This document shows, in pieces, positions 46,216 to 56,485 of a stretch of DNA of 64,000 nucleotides. The notes beneath the pieces are model-generated. The model saw only the letters and a program-made list of their open reading frames with translations. It made no database searches and had not been told where the DNA came from. The DNA lies in NCBI GenBank assembly GCA_051201675.1, contig CP179212.1, positions 558,001 through 622,000 of the forward strand, written 5' to 3'. Position numbers and translations under genes: made by a program. This DNA is from HTCC2207 sp002685195 (GTDB lineage: Bacteria > Pseudomonadota > Gammaproteobacteria > Pseudomonadales > Porticoccaceae). Every line of letters begins with the position of its first letter. Position 1 is the stretch's first letter.

Positions 46216-47794
46216 CGATGCCTGCCTTGGCTATAATTGCGCTTAGGTTATCAAGATGATGGGTGTATTTTCGCCATTGATTGATTGATCTGTTATAAAC
46301 GGGCTGCCTAACTTGAGTGGCACTCGCCGTAGTGGAGGGTGCTTCATTCTCATAGAACCTGAGGCATCTAGGTTCCCACGTTAAATCACAAAACTTTAGG
46401 ACTCGTTTAGTTTCTTTTTCTGTATTAATAACAAGATTCTCATAGCTGACCGAATGGACCACGCCAGGCAAGACCGAATTCCAATGAGACATCAACCTGT
46501 GGTAGGCGACAAAGTAATGACCAAGATCAGTGAGATCATATGAGAATGGATATATGTCTCTAAATTGCTGCCTATACATCGCCATACACGAAGCTAAAGG
46601 GTGTCGAGTTAGGTTGATGATTTTAGCTTCAGGCAAGGCGCGGTGAATAAGGCCAACATACAAAAAGTTCAACGGTAACTTATCGATAAAATAACTGCCG
46701 CTGTTGTTTGCTGGCGCGGCCTTACTGAGGTATCGATCTGCTAGAGAATCTAGATCAATATTTTTTGACTGGCTAATCAAGTCAAGAATAGATGGATTGC
46801 TCTTGTTAGTGTGGATTGATGCTTCTTTTGCCATTTCGACACCAAAGATATCCAGCTCGCCTCTGGATAATATCGATGAATGACTGTCTAATATTCGCTC
46901 CAGTAAGGTAGTCCCACTTCGCGGCAGCCCAATAATAAAAATAGGCTGAATACCCGGCCGTACAGAGATCGTCTTTTTACAAGTGGCGCTATCAAAGTGA
47001 TTTTTAATAGCCTCCATAATGGTTTCATCAGTTTTGACGTCATAAGACATGGATGCTCTGCGTATATCTGAGCCTTTTTTGAGATAACTAAAAGACTTTT
47101 CAATATTATCTAAATCATCGAACTCTTTTGATAATGCGTAGCACATACCTGATTTATCAGACTCTGAAATGGCACGGTCTGTATGAGCTCTAATCAGTTC
47201 ATCGATATGATTATCGCTTTCAGATTGAGTACGCAGGGATGAGCGCATTGATTGAGCTTCGGCATCAAGGTAATTGATATTCAGGCACTTATTTAGGCTC
47301 GCTTCGCATTTTTGTGAATCACCTGTGAACCTGTAGGCGGCTGCTAAATTGTAGTAAAGCTGTGCGTCTTTTGGTCTCAGTTGTACAGCGACAAGATAAT
47401 GCCTGATCGCAGCTCGATGCATTTCCTCTGCGGATAAGAGCATTGCAATATTAGTGTGGATATCGGGGTCTCCTGACTGGTCATCAGCAAGAGTTTCAAG
47501 AGTCTGCTTTACTTCCCCGTGTCTCTCCAAGAGTGATAAAAATTCAACCCTTTGGATCAGGATGAGAGGGTGATTATGCTTTAGTTCGAGCGCTCTACTA
47601 GTTGATATGAGACCAGCTTCAGGCTTTTGTAAGCGCAAATGAATGCACCCGGCTAGCCACCAGCCCTCAAAAAAATCTGGAAACTGAGAATTTAGTGCTC
47701 GACAGGCATCTATCGATTTTTTTATCTCATTTTGCTCTAGTGCTGACTTAGATAAAGAGTAGAGCTCCATGACGTTGGTATGCATAGCGTTCAC
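46205..47794 (-). CDS. TPR-containing sulfotransferase
   Basis: 529 aa from GTG at 47794 (ATG at 47785 possible). Residues 1-240 are tetratricopeptide repeats (EGWWLAGCIHLRLQKPEAGL, AQLYYNLAAAYRFTGDSQK). The C-terminal sulfotransferase has the 5'-PSB loop FIIGLPRSGTTLLERIL near 283-299 and the 3'-PB-type segment INLTRHPLASCMAMYRQQF near 395. The family transfers sulfate from PAPS to a hydroxyl or amine. Such genes commonly neighbour TonB receptors in marine gammaproteobacteria, as here. Acceptor unknown. Confidence 0.8.
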   Translation of the reverse strand: MNAMHTNVMELYSLSKSALEQNEIKKSIDACRALNSQFPDFFEGWWLAGCIHLRLQKPEAGLISTSRALELKHNHPLILIQRVEFLSLLERHGEVKQTLETLADDQSGDPDIHTNIAMLLSAEEMHRAAIRHYLVAVQLRPKDAQLYYNLAAAYRFTGDSQKCEASLNKCLNINYLDAEAQSMRSSLRTQSESDNHIDELIRAHTDRAISESDKSGMCYALSKEFDDLDNIEKSFSYLKKGSDIRRASMSYDVKTDETIMEAIKNHFDSATCKKTISVRPGIQPIFIIGLPRSGTTLLERILDSHSSILSRGELDIFGVEMAKEASIHTNKSNPSILDLISQSKNIDLDSLADRYLSKAAPANNSGSYFIDKLPLNFLYVGLIHRALPEAKIINLTRHPLASCMAMYRQQFRDIYPFSYDLTDLGHYFVAYHRLMSHWNSVLPGVVHSVSYENLVINTEKETKRVLKFCDLTWEPRCLRFYENEAPSTTASATQVRQPVYNRSINQWRKYTHHLDNLSAIIAKAGIDVE

Positions 47795-47884
47795 TATTCC
47801 AGGTTAATTGATTCACATTCTAAATCATATGAATCGAACTTTTACTGAAGCCGAGAGTCGCTCAGCTCCAGAATAAAAGTCCCA

Positions 47885-50326
47885 TTAGAAGCGATAGCTA
47901 GTTTTTAATGTAATGGTTCTTGGCGCGGTGATAAAGTCTTTCTGGCCTGTACCATAAAAACCATTAGCTACATCTGACGTCATGTACTCTTCTTTGTAGG
48001 TCGCGACCGTACCGCGCTCATTAAACAGATTTTTAGCAACAAGAGAGGCAGTCCAGTGATCACCTACTAGAGTCGTTGACATAAACCATAGGTGAAAACC
48101 GCCTAATGTAGCAGCCCAATCGGGATCAATATTTAAGATTGAGTTCTCTACTTCAGATTGGTAGTAACCATCAATACGGCTGACTAACAGCAGGCCATTG
48201 TCCAGAACTGTCTCATGTTTAGCACCTATATTAATGGTATTTTCGGCAGTACCTGGGAGTTGCGCTCCATCTGTTGCTCTTAACTCAGACTTACCCGTGG
48301 TTAAATCGCTCGCATCGTGAAGATATAAATCATTCGTAAGAGACGCGTCGACATAGGTATAGCCACCAAATACAGTTACAGAGTTTGATACCGCCCAATT
48401 AAACTCTGTTTCTAGTCCTTTGGACGCTGCTGAGTTTCCGTTAGCTACTGCATAGTAGGCGCCCGAAGGCGTAGCTACGTTAACTTGCGGGTCAGACCAG
48501 TCCACATAAAATGCAGCAATAGTATAGTTAATCTTATCTAATTGACCCTTGATACCGACCTCATAGTTAAGAACTGTGTCACTGCTAAAACTACTCCACT
48601 CTGGATCATTAGGATAATTAACATCAGGTCTTACCGGAGCCGCATTAGTACCACCTCGACGATAACCCTCTGAAATGGTTCCATAGACCATCGTATCATC
48701 ATCATAATCCCAAGCTAGATTAAATTTTAAGAGGGTATCACTATCTTCCTGTGTGTCCTCAACAACAGGGTTATAGGCGTACCAGATAGGAAATGAGGTT
48801 TGAGAGGTTACTCTGTCTTCATTATCAAAATAGCGTGCCCCCAGGGTAGCGGAGAGCGTGTCGGACAACTTCCAGGTTACTTCTCCAAACAGCGCAAAGT
48901 CGGTAAATTCTCTATCATGAGTCCAGTCAAATGTAATATTAGAGTCAGGATTATAATAGAGACCGATATAGCTGTAGGGAGGATCTGCAAGATAACCTTG
49001 ATAGGGCACAGGGCCACTTGCAGCAGCCCACCACTCCTGGAAGCCTCTTGCTCTAGTTTGCTGCGCAGCAGAAGCATCTTGATCCATATAAAAGGCACCA
49101 ATAGTCCAATTAATTTTCTGGTCACCATTAGAGACTAGACGTAACTCTTGAACAAATGCTTCCTCAGAGTTTTGGCGCTCCGCGGCCATGGCGGGACGCG
49201 GCATGTAACCATATCCATACCAATACAACCAGCCTTTAGCGGCAAAAAATCCGGTATTGTCACTGATTCCTTCGTAAGAGCGTTCGTACTGCGATGTACT
49301 TGAACTGAGTGTTGCAAATCCTAAATTATAAGTCATTTCAAGACTAGTGAACTCAGATTCATTAGATGAGGGCTCGTTAATGACTGCGCCGATTTCGTAA
49401 TCATCGTAGTATTCTCCCCATCCGTCGGGGCCGGATGACGCCTGTCGCCGACCACCATAATCACCTTTCTGATTCATAAAGGTAAGCGTGGCCTCAAAAT
49501 TATCATTAGGCTCCCACTTCAACGCCGCTTTGGCATAGTCAACGTCAACGGTATCAGCTTGCTTATTATTGGTATATACGGGTTTCCCATAGGCGATATC
49601 ACCGTCCTCTGCTAATGGCACCCCATTAGCATCTGTCGCATAGACATTTGCGTAATCGATCACACCATCATTATCAATAATGCCGCTACTGAACCTAAAG
49701 GCCAAGTTATCCGAAAGAGGAATATTTAAAACCATATCGGCACTGAAATTTTGTCCAGGTGACCCCGATGTTGTCCCAATTGAGGTATCTATTCTGGCTT
49801 CTAGTCCCTCAGTACTTGGTTCATTCATAACAAATCGAACCGTACCACCTAGCGAGCCTGATCCATACAGCGTTCCTTGAGGTCCGCGCATAGCCTCAAT
49901 TCTTTTAACGTCCTTAAGAACAAAGTTTGCAAAAACAGGTGTATCACCCACGTATGTCGATACTGTTGGATCAGATAGAAATCGTCGATCTGTAGCCGCA
50001 GGATCAACATTGAGCCCTCTAATCGTAATAACATTATTATTTTCTGCAAATCGGCCACCACCATCAGAAACTGATATACCGGGCATTGCGCGCATCAACT
50101 CTTGAACATCAGTGATGTTAGCAGCTTCTATCTCCTCTCCTGATATTGCAGAGATATTGAATGGAATGTCGCTAGCATTCATTTCTCTTCGAGTTGCAGT
50201 AACTACAATTTCCTCTAAGGTTGCTGATTCCGCGGCAGATACGTAATTTGTTTGAGCTGTCATGGTTGTTACTAAGGCAATGGCTGTAGCGACTTTAGTT
50301 TTATTAAACGACATCGTAGGATTCAT
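47885..50326 (-). CDS. TonB-dependent outer-membrane receptor
   Basis: 813 aa from the ATG at 50326, preceded by AAGGGG; a longer start at 50368 is less likely. A signal peptide ends near 31 (YVSAAES). The TonB box-like LEEIVVTATRR is near 36, the plug follows (VQELMRAMPGISVSDGGG; IEAMRGPQGTLYGSGSLGGT), and the beta-barrel ends in a terminal Phe (LKTSYRF). The type resembles receptors for sugars, peptides or other organic nutrients, not clearly siderophores. First gene of a likely five-gene operon, with two TetR-type genes upstream. Ligand unknown. Confidence 0.88.
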   Translation of the reverse strand: MNPTMSFNKTKVATAIALVTTMTAQTNYVSAAESATLEEIVVTATRREMNASDIPFNISAISGEEIEAANITDVQELMRAMPGISVSDGGGRFAENNNVITIRGLNVDPAATDRRFLSDPTVSTYVGDTPVFANFVLKDVKRIEAMRGPQGTLYGSGSLGGTVRFVMNEPSTEGLEARIDTSIGTTSGSPGQNFSADMVLNIPLSDNLAFRFSSGIIDNDGVIDYANVYATDANGVPLAEDGDIAYGKPVYTNNKQADTVDVDYAKAALKWEPNDNFEATLTFMNQKGDYGGRRQASSGPDGWGEYYDDYEIGAVINEPSSNESEFTSLEMTYNLGFATLSSSTSQYERSYEGISDNTGFFAAKGWLYWYGYGYMPRPAMAAERQNSEEAFVQELRLVSNGDQKINWTIGAFYMDQDASAAQQTRARGFQEWWAAASGPVPYQGYLADPPYSYIGLYYNPDSNITFDWTHDREFTDFALFGEVTWKLSDTLSATLGARYFDNEDRVTSQTSFPIWYAYNPVVEDTQEDSDTLLKFNLAWDYDDDTMVYGTISEGYRRGGTNAAPVRPDVNYPNDPEWSSFSSDTVLNYEVGIKGQLDKINYTIAAFYVDWSDPQVNVATPSGAYYAVANGNSAASKGLETEFNWAVSNSVTVFGGYTYVDASLTNDLYLHDASDLTTGKSELRATDGAQLPGTAENTINIGAKHETVLDNGLLLVSRIDGYYQSEVENSILNIDPDWAATLGGFHLWFMSTTLVGDHWTASLVAKNLFNERGTVATYKEEYMTSDVANGFYGTGQKDFITAPRTITLKTSYRF

Positions 50327-50438
50327 TTTTGGGCCCCTTGGTAGTAAAAAATTCAAGAAAAGATTCACTTAATCTCCTCTTACTTTTACATTTCATTTCT
50401 TTATGATTTAAACCTTTTGATACAGTGTACAATAAATT

Positions 50439-50452
50439 TAGAGTCTACTCTA
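50439..50452. promoter_or_regulatory. Short palindrome upstream of the TonB receptor, possible operator
   Basis: TAGAGT-CT-ACTCTA, with 6 bp perfect arms and a 2 bp spacer, lies in the 174 bp gap between the TetR stop (50501) and the receptor start (50326). It may be a site for one of the two TetR-type regulators encoded just upstream. Short and AT-rich, so tentative. Confidence 0.35.
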
Positions 50453-50500
50453 TATAATTTGTTTGTGAACCATTTTTTCTTCGAATCATCGCATTTTTGG

Positions 50501-51121
50501 TTACTTAAGAAGGGGGCTTAGAATAAATGTTACATCTTCGCGAATAGAATTACCCAGATCGGTAATTGACATATCTTTTAGGTATATGAAATTTAAAAAT
50601 TGGATCCGCTCGTTTCGTGTTAAAAAAGCAGAAAGATAATCTACATCAACTTTGGAATTGATTTTTCCCTGTTTTTGACAGGATTCTAATACGTGAAAAA
50701 TCGCCCTGCCCAGACCTCCGGCAATAGTATTAATATATCGAGGTGCCACCGTCTTATCTGATGTTGTTGCAATATAAGCAATAACGTTACACCAGAGCTC
50801 TCTGGATAATGTAGATATGGTGTCATGGACATTAGACATAATAACCTCAGTTACCAAGTCAATAGGGTTTTCTGATGCGGCTCGAAGAGTAAATTCAGCA
50901 TCTTTCTCAGCAACACCGACCTCCCCTAGTGCGACAATAGCCAACAGTAATTCATCTTTAGAGCCATAATAATTGTAAACAGTAGCAGGTGATACCATTG
51001 CTAAAGTGGCAATTTCTTCAATACTAGCCATCTCAAAACCCTTCTCAACGAAAAGGTTTTTCGCTGCAATTTCAATCAACTTGCGGCGTTGAGCTTTCTG
51101 TTTTGCACGTAATTTCGACAT
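50501..51121 (-). CDS. TetR/AcrR-family transcriptional regulator
   Basis: 206 aa with AGAAGGG before the start. The HTH is clear at residues 27-55 (MASIEEIATLAMVSPATVYN then YYGSKDELL). The C-terminal ligand domain is of no recognised subgroup. It lies 10 bp downstream of the TetR-GNAT gene and 174 bp upstream of the TonB receptor on the same strand. Likely controls the receptor operon. Confidence 0.85.
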   Translation of the reverse strand: MSKLRAKQKAQRRKLIEIAAKNLFVEKGFEMASIEEIATLAMVSPATVYNYYGSKDELLLAIVALGEVGVAEKDAEFTLRAASENPIDLVTEVIMSNVHDTISTLSRELWCNVIAYIATTSDKTVAPRYINTIAGGLGRAIFHVLESCQKQGKINSKVDVDYLSAFLTRNERIQFLNFIYLKDMSITDLGNSIREDVTFILSPLLK

Positions 51122-51131
51122 AAAACCCTTC

Positions 51132-52226
51132 TTATAGCTCTAGAGAATATTTGTAAAATTCAGTATCCCTCACATAACCCAAGGATTCATAAAGCTGTTG
51201 TGCATTGACGTTATTGATCTCTGTCTCAAGATCAATCCGAGATGCACCTGAAGCCTTAGCGTGAGCAAGAGCGCTGTTCATTAATGCTTTTCCAGCGCCT
51301 AATCGTCGAGCATCTTGTTGTACGTAGAGATCGTAAAGCACCCAGATCGGAGCAGCATCTACACTGCAGTAGGTGCTGTAAAGCTGAGTAAAGCCAACAG
51401 GCCGCTCATCTACCCGTGCTAAAAAGATCACTGAAGTGTCTGTACTAATGCGCTCATTAATATAGTTTTTAGATAACACAACATCACTATTTTGTTCATA
51501 GAACTGTCGATATTGATCAAATAATACAGCAACGGCATCTGCATCCTCTGATGAGGCTCTGGTCACCTCGATGCTTTGGGCTACGTGATCTTGCCCATCT
51601 TCAAGAGCAGGCATGCTGTAGCACCAAGGAAAGATACTAGCTAAAAAGCTCAGGCATACTTGGCGTGCATCATCGCGGTCATAACTCTCGCCGGCAAAAA
51701 GAATTTCTTTCCAGACCTCATCGGTAATGCCAGAGATAGCATTAGCAATGGCTCGGGCGTTGATATCAGATTGTTTGCCAGCATCAGTAATAATTTGTTC
51801 GCACAGATTGAGTATTAATTTGAAGTTTTGTCGATCTAAATTGCCGCGAATACGTTGATAATCTTCCCTGCCTCTACTTTCAGAATCAAACGCATGCCAA
51901 ACAGCCATTTTTCGGTGCTCAGTGATTTCAGGATCTAAAGATGCATCGATAATAGCTGCCAATCGTTTTGCAGGATCTGGCCCGGCGCTCTGTAAAGCAT
52001 TAGCAATACCGCGATCAAATTCCTCGGAGACAAAGTTTAAGGTCTCAAGTAATAGAGATTCTTTGCTATCAAAATGAAAATTGACAGTTCCCGCTGTCAA
52101 ACCAGCAATCGAACTAATCTTTGCCAGTGTTAGTTTAGAGAGGCCAAATTCGGCAATTGCAGTAATGGTGGCATCAATCAGAAGATTTCTGCGTTCCTGA
52201 TGATTATCAGGCTTGGTGGTTCCCAT
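51132..52226 (-). CDS. TetR (BetI-like) regulator fused to GNAT acetyltransferase
   Basis: 364 aa. Residues 1-200 are a BetI-like TetR protein: HTH at 28-58 (LTLAKISSIAGLTAGTVNFH) and WHAFDSESRGRE near 108 as in the BetI C-terminal domain. Residues 215-364 are a GNAT domain: VLYDLYVQQDARRLGAGKAL with the acetyl-CoA loop near 300 and AQQLYESLGYVRD near 345. Joining a repressor to an acetyltransferase in one chain is uncommon, and the single uninterrupted frame argues against an assembly join. It may sense the ligand it modifies; inference. Divergent from the aminotransferase at 52358. Confidence 0.82.
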   Translation of the reverse strand: MGTTKPDNHQERRNLLIDATITAIAEFGLSKLTLAKISSIAGLTAGTVNFHFDSKESLLLETLNFVSEEFDRGIANALQSAGPDPAKRLAAIIDASLDPEITEHRKMAVWHAFDSESRGREDYQRIRGNLDRQNFKLILNLCEQIITDAGKQSDINARAIANAISGITDEVWKEILFAGESYDRDDARQVCLSFLASIFPWCYSMPALEDGQDHVAQSIEVTRASSEDADAVAVLFDQYRQFYEQNSDVVLSKNYINERISTDTSVIFLARVDERPVGFTQLYSTYCSVDAAPIWVLYDLYVQQDARRLGAGKALMNSALAHAKASGASRIDLETEINNVNAQQLYESLGYVRDTEFYKYSLEL

Positions 52227-52271
52227 GATAGCAGCCCTTTTAATTGACTAATTGAATGCCTGTTTAAACCT

Positions 52272-52296
52272 CTATATGCTTGTATAGTGTGACACT
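52272..52296. promoter_or_regulatory. Overlapping inverted repeats in divergent promoter region
   Basis: CTATA-6-TATAG (52272-52287) overlaps AGTGT-G-ACACT (52286-52296) in the 131 bp gap between the TetR-GNAT gene and the aminotransferase. TATAGT at 52283-52288 is also a possible -10 for the plus strand. Operator-like position, but short arms; tentative. Confidence 0.3.
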
Positions 52297-52357
52297 GCTG
52301 AGCGATAAGCAACTCTTATTGTGATTTATGGCACCTCTAACAACAGGACGTATGATT

Positions 52358-53773
52358 ATGGCTTACATCTTACCCGGCCCCAAAACCTCTGCAAGACTCC
52401 ACGCTGGCAAAACGCTGTTTAGGCATGGACTCAATTATGATGAAGACGCTGTGGCGTCCGCCGCCAGAGGTTTTATCCCACCTGCACAAATCATACTGGA
52501 CAGGGCAGAAGGTGATTATGTATGGGATCTTGATGATAATCGATACATTGACTTCCAAAATGGTTGGGCAACTAACCCTTTAGGTAACTGCCATCCAGAA
52601 GTTCTGCAATCTGTGCAAGATGCTCATCAACGATATGGCTATCACTGGGAGCACCCTCTTAGATTTGAGTTGGCCGAGCAACTGGCAGACATTATGCCGG
52701 GCAAGCAACTACCTCGTTTCACTTTTGAGGTTTCTGGCACCGAGGCGGTCGAGTCTGCAGTTCACACCGCGCTTTGTTATACAAAGCGACGCTATATCAT
52801 TAGTTTTACATCTTCTTTTCATGGCGCCGGTATGGGTACCAAAGTTATCAGTGGCTACACTAGCGAGCACAACCTGTACATGGAACCTTGGGGTGCAGCG
52901 GTCATCAAGGCACCTTACCCTTATTCGCAAAACATTCCAGCAGACATGACTCCAGAGCAATACGTTAACTATTGTCTTTGGTATTTAGAATCGCACATTC
53001 CTGAATATATTGTGCCTGCGGAGAACATTGCTGCGATTTTGGTCGAGCCAGGCTTGGCTGAGGGCGGCAACTGGATACCATCTGTTGATTTCATCCAGGG
53101 TATCCGTCGAATTTGTGATGAAAATGATTGGTTGATGATTGTGGACGAAGTACTTACGGGTCTTGGACGCACAGGCAAAATGTGGGGCATTGATCATTAC
53201 GATGTTATTCCCGACATGATGGTTGTGGGTAAAAATCTCTCCGGAGGTGTTGAACCCTGTGCAGGGGTAGCTGCGCGTGATGAGATTTTAGGTGATAACC
53301 CACGTGCTAGTGCGGGTAGCACCTTCGCGGGCACTCCTGCAGGCTGTGCTGCAGGTTTGAAAACACTCGAGATCTTTCAGCGTGACAATGTGGTAGAGCA
53401 AGCGGCAGAGCTGGCAGATATCGCACAGTCGAGAATGGCAGATTGGCCAGAAAAATACGCGATTGTTAGTGATGTTCGCTGCTTAGGTTTATTGATGGGT
53501 ATCTCGTTTACTCATCCTGATAAAACTCAGTTTGGTGATGACTATGATGATAGTTATGTCGCTCGAACCGTTCGTAACGAAATGCTAGTCAATGGAGTGT
53601 GGGCCATTTGTGATACCGAACCCACGGTGCGCATGTACCCTGCGCTGAACATGGATAAACAGGTTTTTATTGAGGCTCTGGATATCATAGAGGCGGCCAT
53701 ACAAACTGTAGCAAAGGGTGCCCCGCTAGTGGGAGATTACCCAGCTATACCCAGTGGAGTTACTGGGTTTTAG
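52358..53773 (+). CDS. Class III (PLP) aminotransferase
   Basis: 471 aa from the ATG at 52358, 9 bp after AGGA; the ATG at 52352 is only 3 bp from it and less likely. PLP site: IVDEVLTGLGRTGKMWG near 258 with the Schiff-base Lys in MVVGKNLSGGVEPCAG near 286. FEVSGTEAVESAVHTAL near 120 is the phosphate site. The group includes GABA, diamino acid and glutamate-semialdehyde enzymes. It may work with the polyamine locus as a GABA transaminase. Overlaps the next gene by one base. Confidence 0.82.
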   Translation: MAYILPGPKTSARLHAGKTLFRHGLNYDEDAVASAARGFIPPAQIILDRAEGDYVWDLDDNRYIDFQNGWATNPLGNCHPEVLQSVQDAHQRYGYHWEHPLRFELAEQLADIMPGKQLPRFTFEVSGTEAVESAVHTALCYTKRRYIISFTSSFHGAGMGTKVISGYTSEHNLYMEPWGAAVIKAPYPYSQNIPADMTPEQYVNYCLWYLESHIPEYIVPAENIAAILVEPGLAEGGNWIPSVDFIQGIRRICDENDWLMIVDEVLTGLGRTGKMWGIDHYDVIPDMMVVGKNLSGGVEPCAGVAARDEILGDNPRASAGSTFAGTPAGCAAGLKTLEIFQRDNVVEQAAELADIAQSRMADWPEKYAIVSDVRCLGLLMGISFTHPDKTQFGDDYDDSYVARTVRNEMLVNGVWAICDTEPTVRMYPALNMDKQVFIEALDIIEAAIQTVAKGAPLVGDYPAIPSGVTGF

Positions 53774-54090
53774 TGTTTCATCTTTTTTTACATTTTGCTG
53801 TGCCTGCCGCTGTTGTTGGCCTGCTTTATAGGCATCGCTGGCAGTCGGCCTACCTGCTGATGATGGCAACAATGATGGTGGACCTCGATCATTTTTTAGC
53901 TAACCCTATTTATGATGCTAGTCGCTGTAGTATTGGTTTTCACCCGCTCCATCAGCCCTGGTTTATTTCTCTTTATGTGATTCTTTGCTTCATACCAAAA
54001 ACCCGTATTATCGGTGTTGGATTGATCATTCATATGATTTTAGATTCTGTCGATTGCCAAACCACTAATGGGGTATGGATAAGCTATTAG
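53773..54090 (+). CDS. DUF6122-family small membrane protein
   Basis: 105 aa from GTG, sharing one base with the aminotransferase stop. Three hydrophobic segments are visible, with DLDHFLANPIYDASRCSIGF near 37-56 and a closing HMILDSVDC. The Asp/His spacing resembles membrane metal-dependent hydrolase-like proteins. I associate it with DUF6122; function unknown. Confidence 0.7.
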   Translation: MFHLFLHFAVPAAVVGLLYRHRWQSAYLLMMATMMVDLDHFLANPIYDASRCSIGFHPLHQPWFISLYVILCFIPKTRIIGVGLIIHMILDSVDCQTTNGVWISY

Positions 54091-54161
54091 AGGGTTGATT
54101 ATCATAGCGCCATCAGTGCAATTTAAACTGTACTTAAATTTTTAAAAACGGACTTTATATT

Positions 54162-56335
54162 ATGACAAAATTGAATCTTGGAGCCGTGGTGGCTCTGGCA
54201 GCTTCTTTAATGCTTTTTTCTGCCGCCAAAGCAGATGAAGGTATGTGGCAACCCTACCAATTACCCGCGATTGCTGATGAGCTTGCGGATAAAGGACTTG
54301 AAATAGACGCCACATCAATTTCTAGATTGACTGAATTCCCAATGAATGCGGTGATTAGCTTAGGTGGTTGTTCAGCCTCATTTGTATCACCCAAGGGTTT
54401 GGTGGTTACTAATCATCATTGTGCTTACGGCTCCATATTGCACAACTCCACACCTGAGAATAATCTTTTGAAAGATGGTTTTTTAGCGTCTTCTTTTAGT
54501 GAAGAGTTCCCGCCACGCCAGGGTCACGAGTTTATGTGACTGAAGATGTGACGGATGTGACTGCAAAAGTAATAGCAGGCACTGAGAGTAAATTGGGAAA
54601 TGCTTTCTATGAGGCCATTGATGCCCGTGAAAAATTGCTAATTGCAGAATGTGAGAGCGAGGGGGGTTATAGGTGCCAAGTCTACAGTTTTCATGGTGGG
54701 TTGGAGTACTACTTAATTAAGCAGTTAGAAATTCGCGATGTACGCTTAGTGTATAACCCAGCAGGCAGCATTGGTAAGTATGGTGGAGACATTGATAATT
54801 GGATGTGGCCTCGGCACACGGGGGATTTCTCGTTTTATCGAGCCTACGTTTCTAAACAAGGGTTACCTGCGGATTACAGTGCTGACAATGTTCCCTATGA
54901 GTCTAAAAGCTTTCTAAAAGTGTCAGCAAAAGGTGTTAGTGAAGGTGATTTTGTGATGGTGGCGGGTTACCCGGGCCGTACAAATAGATATCGCACTGCC
55001 ACTGAGGTTGAGAACCAGTTTGAGTGGGCTTATCCAGAGGCAAAAATACTACGCGAGCGTTTCATCGAGATTATTGAGCAGACTGCGCCAGAGGGTACTG
55101 ATGAGCGGATTAAGTACGAGAGCATGTTGGCGGGGTTAGCTAACTATGCAAAAAATTTCACCTCAATGATTGAGTTTTATGGAAAGTCCACCATGCTTGA
55201 TGATCGCAAACGTCGCCAAGCGGAACTTGCTAATTGGATTGATCAAAGCGCTGAGCGGCAGGCAACCTATGGTAAGACACTAGCAACACTGGATATGCTT
55301 ATTCAGGAAAGTCAGGCTCACAAGGCCAGAGACTTAATTGTCGGATACATGCGCTATACCGCCATGCTGCCCACCGCAACGCGCTTATATCGTCTGGCTA
55401 ATGAGAAGTTGCTAGAAGATATGGAGAGAGAATCCGGTTACCAAACTCGTGATATGACACGATTCAAGTCAGGCATGGAGCGGATTGATCGCCGTTATGC
55501 AGCTAGTGTTGAAAAAGCATTGTTATTTGAAATGCTAAAGCGTTACTCCGCATTGCCTATGGAAGAGCGCTTTTCTGAGTTTGATAAGGTATTTAAGTTG
55601 GGTAAAACGTTTAATGGAGCGAAGTTACGGCGAACGTTGGATAGAATGTATTCAAAAACTAAGCTGAACGAATTGGATGTGAGGCTTGCTTGGATGGATA
55701 AATCTGTTGAGGAGTTTAAGGCTTCGAGAGATCCCTTTATTCAATATGCGGTGGCAATGTATGACACTAATATGGAGCAAGAGAGAGATGATAAAGAGCT
55801 AGCAGGTAAGTTAATGAAGGTTCGTCCTCTATACATGCAAGCGATTATTGCGTTTAACCGAGATCAGGGTAAACCGGTTTACGCAGATGCAAACTCTAGC
55901 TTGAGAGTGGCAGTAGGGCATGTAAAAGGGTATTCACCTCAGGATGGTTTGCGTGCTGAGCCCTTTACTCGATTAGAGGGGATTCTTGCCAAAGACTCTG
56001 GTGATGACCCGTTTGATTCTCCTAAGAAACAGTTAGAGTTGATCAAGCAAAAACAGTACGGTGATTTTTATGTCAAAGAGATTGACTCGGTCCCTGTTAA
56101 TTTTCTTTCTACATTAGACAGTACGGGTGGTAATTCAGGGTCACCAACACTAAATGGCCGCGCTGAATTGGTTGGGCTACTGTTTGATGGTGTTTATGAA
56201 AGTATTATTGCGGACTGGGGTTATGACGATGATACGAACCGATCTATCCAGGTTGATAGTCGGTACATGCTTTGGGTGATGAAGTATCTGGATAAGGCTG
56301 ATCGCTTATTAGATGAAATGGAAGTTGTAAACTAA
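54162..56335 (+). pseudogene. S46 family peptidase (DPP7/DPP11-like), split by a one-base frameshift
   Basis: Two frames together make about 725 aa, the usual S46 length. The first part (54162-54539, 125 aa) has a signal peptide ending near AKADEG and the catalytic His in TNHHCAYGS. It ends at a TGA at 54537-54539. The second part (from GTG 54536 to 56335) continues directly with the expected VTEDVTDVT sequence and holds the Asp (DNWMWPRHTGDFSFYR near its residue 100) and Ser (TGGNSGSPTLNG near 540) of the triad. Re-reading one base after GAG TTT would give FYVTEDVTDVT, so a single lost T in the TTTATG run is the simplest explanation: a real mutation or an assembly/homopolymer error. Exported dipeptidyl-peptidase when intact. 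Confidence 0.82.
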
Positions 56336-56344
56336 GATGCTCAG

Positions 56345-56388
56345 AGGGGTTGTTGGCTGGCTAGCTAATAACCCTTTACTGTTTTTTT
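56345..56388 (+). terminator. Intrinsic terminator after the S46 peptidase gene
   Basis: A 14 bp stem (56345-56358 with 56363-56376, three G-U pairs) around a GGCT loop extends with a CAG/CTG closing segment after a two-base bulge. It leads directly into seven T residues at 56382-56388. Placed 10 bp after the S46 stop codon. Confidence 0.78.
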
Positions 56389-56485
56389 AGAGTGGGTCGA
56401 ACCATCGAATCAATAAGTTACACTACGACCATCGATTAACCAAAATAATAATAAAAAGATGACTAAATTAGAGGGTGTTAGAGTA

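Noticed and set aside
54528..54542. Programmed -1 ribosomal frameshift in the S46 gene
   Set aside because: No canonical X-XXY-YYZ slippery site in frame and no evident downstream stem-loop. S46 peptidases are not known to use frameshifting.
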